Shown here: piece after piece, positions 6,570 to 6,911 of the stretch
Position numbering within the stretch: the stretch's first letter is position 1
Layout: each line of letters begins with the position of its first letter
Assembly (NCBI GenBank): GCA_964422555.1
Contig: CAYRBR010000072.1
Location: 1-6,911 of the forward strand
Reading direction: 5' to 3'
Length of the DNA stretch: 6,911 nt
Source: JAGLCW01 sp964422555
GTDB lineage: Bacteria > Caldisericota > Caldisericia > UBA6126
Made by a program: the position numbers and the translations under genes
The notes under the pieces: generated by a model
Seen by the model: the letters and a program-made list of their open reading frames with translations, nothing else
Told to the model about the DNA's origin: nothing
The model's database searches: none

Positions 6570-6911
6570 AGTTGTTTCAGGAAACCATATCGCTATCTCT
6601 CTTTCGCTGGATTCGGGGCTGTCACTTACATGAATTAAATTGTGAATGGGTCGTTCAGCAGAGTCTGCTATTTCATAGGAATCGGTTGAGAAGTCTCCTC
6701 GAATTGTACCGGGTACTGCTGTAAACGGTTCCGTGTTTCCAGCTAGTTTACGCATGCATGTTATGGCATTTGGGCCCTGCACAACAATGGCTACAATTCT
6801 TTGTCCGGTAAAGTATTCTATTAAGTGTTTTCGTACTGTTTGCCCTATACACTGCGAATCTTCTTTAACTGGTTTCCCCAACCCCTGCAATTTCTTAATC
6901 TTTTTTAAACC
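6564..6911 (-). CDS. ndk: Nucleoside-diphosphate kinase, C-terminal part (start beyond right edge)
   Basis: The frame is open from the window edge to a TAG at 6564-6566, leaving 115 residues of the C-terminal part. The enzyme moves the gamma-phosphate from ATP to other nucleoside diphosphates through a phosphohistidine. Clear family motifs are VAIVVQGPNAI, the PGTIRGDF loop, and NLIHVSDS with the catalytic His (codon 6630-6632), then the C-terminal EREIAIWFPE. The N-terminal Lys/Asp loop lies outside the window. The spacing between TIRGD and the active His includes DSYEIADSAERPI, and the upstream KKLQGLGKPVKEDSQ segment seems to be an insertion absent from short bacterial enzymes; both suggest the longer type known from archaea and candidate-phylum bacteria. 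A TTG at 6888-6890 is internal, since the coding frame continues upstream. The secreted-protein gene follows on the same strand after 199 bp. Confidence 0.9.
   Translation of the reverse strand, partial: GLKKIKKLQGLGKPVKEDSQCIGQTVRKHLIEYFTGQRIVAIVVQGPNAITCMRKLAGNTEPFTAVPGTIRGDFSTDSYEIADSAERPIHNLIHVSDSPESSEREIAIWFPETTN

Noticed and set aside
6564..6890. Start of the kinase at the TTG of 6888-6890
   Set aside because: The frame stays open upstream to the edge, and this family needs an N-terminal half that is missing here; the TTG is an internal leucine.
591..6911. Possible recoding of TGA, since no complete gene here ends in TGA
   Set aside because: The stops are TAG and TAA, but no gene shows an in-frame TGA at a conserved position, and five genes are too few to argue for a changed code.

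Overview
This 6.9 kb window is AT-rich bacterial DNA with tightly packed genes, standard-code reading frames and AGGAG-type ribosome binding sites. Two flanking genes encode proteins with ordinary Sec signal peptides and no lipobox. The arrangement recalls low-GC Gram-positive bacteria. However, the nucleoside-diphosphate kinase at the right edge seems to be the longer, insertion-bearing type I associate with archaea and candidate-phylum bacteria, so I leave the organism open.

Layout: (1) 1-394, minus strand: the N-terminal 131 codons of an unrecognised secreted protein that runs off the left edge. (2) 395-590: a divergent intergenic region with a strong promoter and a perfect 24-bp palindrome. 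(3) 591-4603, plus strand: a three-gene operon of a MarR-family regulator and two half-size ABC exporters, the last two genes overlapping by 11 bp. (4) 4619-4654: a strong bidirectional hairpin terminator. (5) 4670-6364, minus strand: a secreted 564-residue protein that resembles the DUF4932 family and carries C-terminal fibronectin type III-like domains, but with the zinc-binding HEXXH position changed to KSFSY. (6) 6564-6911, minus strand: the C-terminal part of nucleoside-diphosphate kinase, its start beyond the right edge.

How the genes work together: the regulator very probably represses its own operon by binding the palindrome over the -10 box; a second, imperfect copy lies just before the first exporter gene. 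The two ABC subunits show complementary defects. The first has Asp for the catalytic Glu and Gln for the switch His; the second has ISEGQ in place of LSGGQ. They should therefore form one heterodimer with one working and one degenerate ATP site, as in the BmrCD, LmrCD and TM287/288 exporters. The same marR-ABC-ABC order is known from rcrRPQ of Streptococcus mutans.

The most unusual items are the apparently dead secreted peptidase-like protein, the exceptionally clean operator with its secondary sites, and a possible frameshifted small ORF between the last two genes. I see no mobile element, CRISPR array, tRNA or rRNA.
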